Positions 61,333 through 64,000 of a stretch of DNA of 64,000 bases are shown here, piece by piece. Below the pieces are notes generated by a model. It worked only from the letters and a program-made list of their open reading frames with translations, was not told the origin of the DNA and did not search any database. The DNA lies in assembly GCA_023333565.1 (NCBI GenBank), contig JAJKFH010000336.1:62001-126000 (forward strand), read 5' to 3'. Position numbers and translations under genes: made by a program. Source of the stretch: Puffinus mauretanicus. Its lineage: Eukaryota; Chordata; Aves; Procellariiformes; Procellariidae. Numbering within the stretch: the stretch's first letter is position 1; every line of letters starts with the position of its first letter.

Positions 61333-63389
61333 GCATTAAAACTTAGGTAAAGCAGACCATCTTTTTGCAGAATTTACCCCATGGACCTTTTACCTTAAGT
61401 CAAATAACCAGTTTTTATGAACTACAAACACTTTTACTATCTTTTTGAAGTAAACATTTTTCAAATTACGTCTTGGGTGGGTGGCAGCAGGAAAGGACAG
61501 TCCATCTATTTTCTTAATTAAAGTTAGCATTTCTCTTGGTGTTTCAATCTCTCAGTGGCAGAACTGGAGCACAAGTGTCTGTGGGCAGCCCCAGAAACAG
61601 CTGAAATTCAACCCAAATTGTTAACCTTTAGGAAGTGGCTCATGACAATCCTAGCACTTTCTTCCCCCTTCTTCTTTGCAGATACCCAACCTTCAGTAGA
61701 ACACAACTGCCTGCTGTGCCAAACAAACCAGGGCTGGGCTGTGCACAAGAAGGTTGAATAGAAAATAAACCACCCTCAGATCACCATCCTAGGATATTAT
61801 CTGACATCTATTCAGCTGTATCTTTCCAAGATGTTACTCTTGCATGCCTATCCCAGAAAAGTGAGCAAGCAGAGATCTCTTCTTTTACAAAATATGCTGG
61901 CTTAGAAGCTGAAAAAATTCCTGCTTGGCAGAGCTTGGGCTAGAAACCTGGCCTGTAAAAAGGCAGCCTTAGGTATTTGCTTGCACAATCTGCCTGACTG
62001 CACATGCCAAATCTCTGGCATTTATTGAAAAAACCCAGAGATTATTGTTACTATCAAATAGCAGCAGACATCATGGGTACCTGGTGCCACTCACATCCAC
62101 CTTGTTGTCTAATTTTCTTCCAGAGGAACTCAAAATGTTGTGCCAGGGGTTGGAAAGCACAGACTTAGGGGAGCAGGATTCCAAGAACTTAATGGAAAAC
62201 ATTTGCAACTGAGATAAAATAAGTGTACCCTTTAATATTAGATGTTCAGAGAGAGATTTCTTAAGCCACAGAAACAGAGCAGAAGGAAGGGAAGGAGCAG
62301 AATCATATCTTTAAATAAGATATGCCTTTGATTTTAGTGTGGAAGTAGTTACAGAAGAAAATTGACACCTTCTTGGTAAGACACAAATAGTCTACATTAT
62401 ACAAATGTTCCTCTTGCCTTATTAAAAAGGGATCCATTCTCTCCTGCAAAAGATACTGGGAGAGAGGAATTTGAAAGGCTGCACTGCTGTGGCAGAAAGC
62501 AAAAAGCTAGATTACAGGCTACAGCTGAAGGCACTGAGAAGAATTCTACAGACCGGTGTAATGAAGCTTCTGCAGAGGGAAAAGTTGAATTTTACTTTAA
62601 TCACTGTTGTACCATCTTCTCCCAAAGAAAAAAAAATTGCAAACATTTGCATCCCCTGCTTGATAGCGATCCGTTCAGACCACACACCCTCTCTGCAGTC
62701 CAGCAGGCTGTGAAAACCCATTTCAGCTAGTCGAGTCACACAAGTGTTCAAACACACCCAGGCAGAGAATTCAAGAGCGGCTGTTTCTGCCAGTGCTGTT
62801 GCGGCATTTAGGGATTCACATGCAGGGCAAGGAGGATGTCAGAAACATATTCTGCGATCACATCTCTGGAGATGGGGCCTGGAACATCCCTCTGGGAAAA
62901 AAGGAGTCACGTGAACAGCAATAAGGAGAAGACTATGCACTTTAACAGGCAGGTACTGCCAGGAAAGGGCTTCAGGCTGCAAATCTTTGTGAGGCTCAGC
63001 TGACCAGCACCCTGGGAATTTAACTCTGGGAAGGCAACAGGATTTAAAGGATATCCCTGTGCTCAGCACTGTTTCACCAGCTAAGTGCAATGGATTTGGT
63101 GAATTTTGAGACAATTCGCATGTCTTTGTGCACTGCCAGGTGCCTGCCCAGGGGTTTGAATGTCCTATGGAAGCGAAGTGCCCAAGAGCTACACAGAGGT
63201 ACCAGTACTCTGAGCGTTGCTAATTCCCCCTTTTTTCGGGGTGGCAATCAGTTACTGAAATATCCTGCATCATTTTAGGTACCATAGGATGCCTCATCGA
63301 GTCTCCAGATGCCATCCTTCCAAAAAGACATGTCTCTCTTAAATCCCATCATCTTTGTCATATTTGCCATCAGGGTCCAAATGTATAAC

Positions 63390-63410
63390 AATAATAATAA
63401 TAATAATAAT
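63390..63410. repeat. (AAT)7 microsatellite
   Basis: Seven perfect AAT units in tandem, a likely length-variable locus. Confidence 0.9.
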
Positions 63411-64000
63411 CAGATTATAATAAAGACATCACAAGTGGCACCAGGACCCTAGGTCTAGGCAATCAAATCCCACCTTAAGTGTCCTACCCAAATAATCACT
63501 TGGCTAGTTTGTGGCAGAACTAATACTTTAACCACAAATATTTCTCCTCCACTTTCACCTAATTGTCTTGCTACCATTCGGGGTTCACTGGGCCCATGGA
63601 TGCACTTCAGGGATGTTCTTTCCGGAACAGGCAGCAAGAGCCACTTTCAAGCTCAGGAAGAATAAAGGCCAGTAAGACATTGCTTTTCTCCAGATAAGTT
63701 TATATAAATATTCAGTGAATAAATTCTGAAATCTAGAGGGTATTCTCTCACAAATAAAGAGTAATTGCCATGAATGCAAATAGATGAAACAACACAAGTG
63801 GTTTTAACTGGAGATGGTTGGGAAAACTCACAATAAGCCTTTCAGGCCAAAGCTTTCAAAGCTGACGATGCATATTAAAGCTCAGTTATTGTTATTTAGC
63901 ATGCTTTGCTTACCTTCTGGTCTTGCAATGCTCATAATCAGACTGAATTTCCCCAATTCAATAACACCAATATATGCAGTCACGTCTGGATGTCTTATTC

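Larger units (their letters stand above)
58283..64000. other. Unique non-coding DNA, no gene recognised
   Basis: The longest open frames are 80-100 codons, overlap on both strands and resemble nothing known. Items present are a poly-T run near 59788-59812, a small perfect inverted repeat (61311-61332) and an AAT microsatellite (63390-63410). Confidence 0.6.

Noticed and set aside
1..64000. tRNA or rRNA genes, CRISPR array, prokaryotic operon signals
   Set aside because: No T-arm and acceptor pattern of a tRNA gene, no rRNA sequence and no regularly spaced repeats were seen. The DNA is vertebrate in character.

Overview
The window looks like ordinary nuclear DNA of a bird, mostly intergenic or intronic. 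Three things support this. There is a 5'-truncated CR1 LINE ending in the typical CR1 3' octamer motif. There are two long terminal repeats of the avian ERVL type. The rest is AT-rich and repeat-poor, with only short microsatellites. No multi-exon host gene, tRNA, rRNA or CRISPR array could be recognised, and nearly all short open frames look like chance.

Layout. 1-5889: unique AT-rich DNA with a hexanucleotide repeat. 5890-6613: CR1 3' fragment on the minus strand, with the C-terminal reverse-transcriptase reading frame still open. 6614-21748: unique DNA with microsatellites and one small hairpin. 21749-about 23290: a stretch that looks like a terminal exon or 3' UTR (strong splice acceptor, two AATAAA signals, a 20-bp perfect palindrome). 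This is speculative. 23291-36588: unique DNA, GC-richer between 28 and 34 kb, with two unexplained longer open frames. 36589-37369: two ~125-bp copies of one unknown sequence in inverted orientation. 37370-47084: unique DNA with two small CpG-rich patches.

47085-53736 is the main feature: a complete, env-less ERVL-type endogenous retrovirus on the plus strand. It has 514-bp LTRs, a 5-bp GGGAA target-site duplication, a tRNA-Lys1,2-type primer binding site, an uninterrupted gag of 634 codons, and a protease-RT-RNase H-integrase region. The gag and protease frames are the same and are separated by one UAG with a small hairpin just downstream. The pol part is broken by three one-base frame changes but has no nonsense codon. 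The two LTRs differ at about 8 positions in ~510, so the insertion is fairly young. There is no env and no room for the dUTPase found in mammalian ERV-L.

53737-57716 is unique. 57717-58277 is a solo LTR of a different ERVL subfamily on the minus strand, with a nearly matching 5-bp duplication. 58278-64000 is unique DNA with an AAT microsatellite.

Within the provirus the parts fit the usual retroviral plan: U3 promoter in the 5' LTR, tRNA priming, Gag, then Pol made by stop-codon readthrough, polypurine tract and 3' LTR. As read here the copy cannot make a full Pol. No previously undescribed system is clearly present. The best leads are the gag-pol readthrough arrangement, the membrane-like N-terminus of Gag, the inverted duplication at 36.6-37.4 kb and the possible terminal exon at 21.7-23.3 kb.
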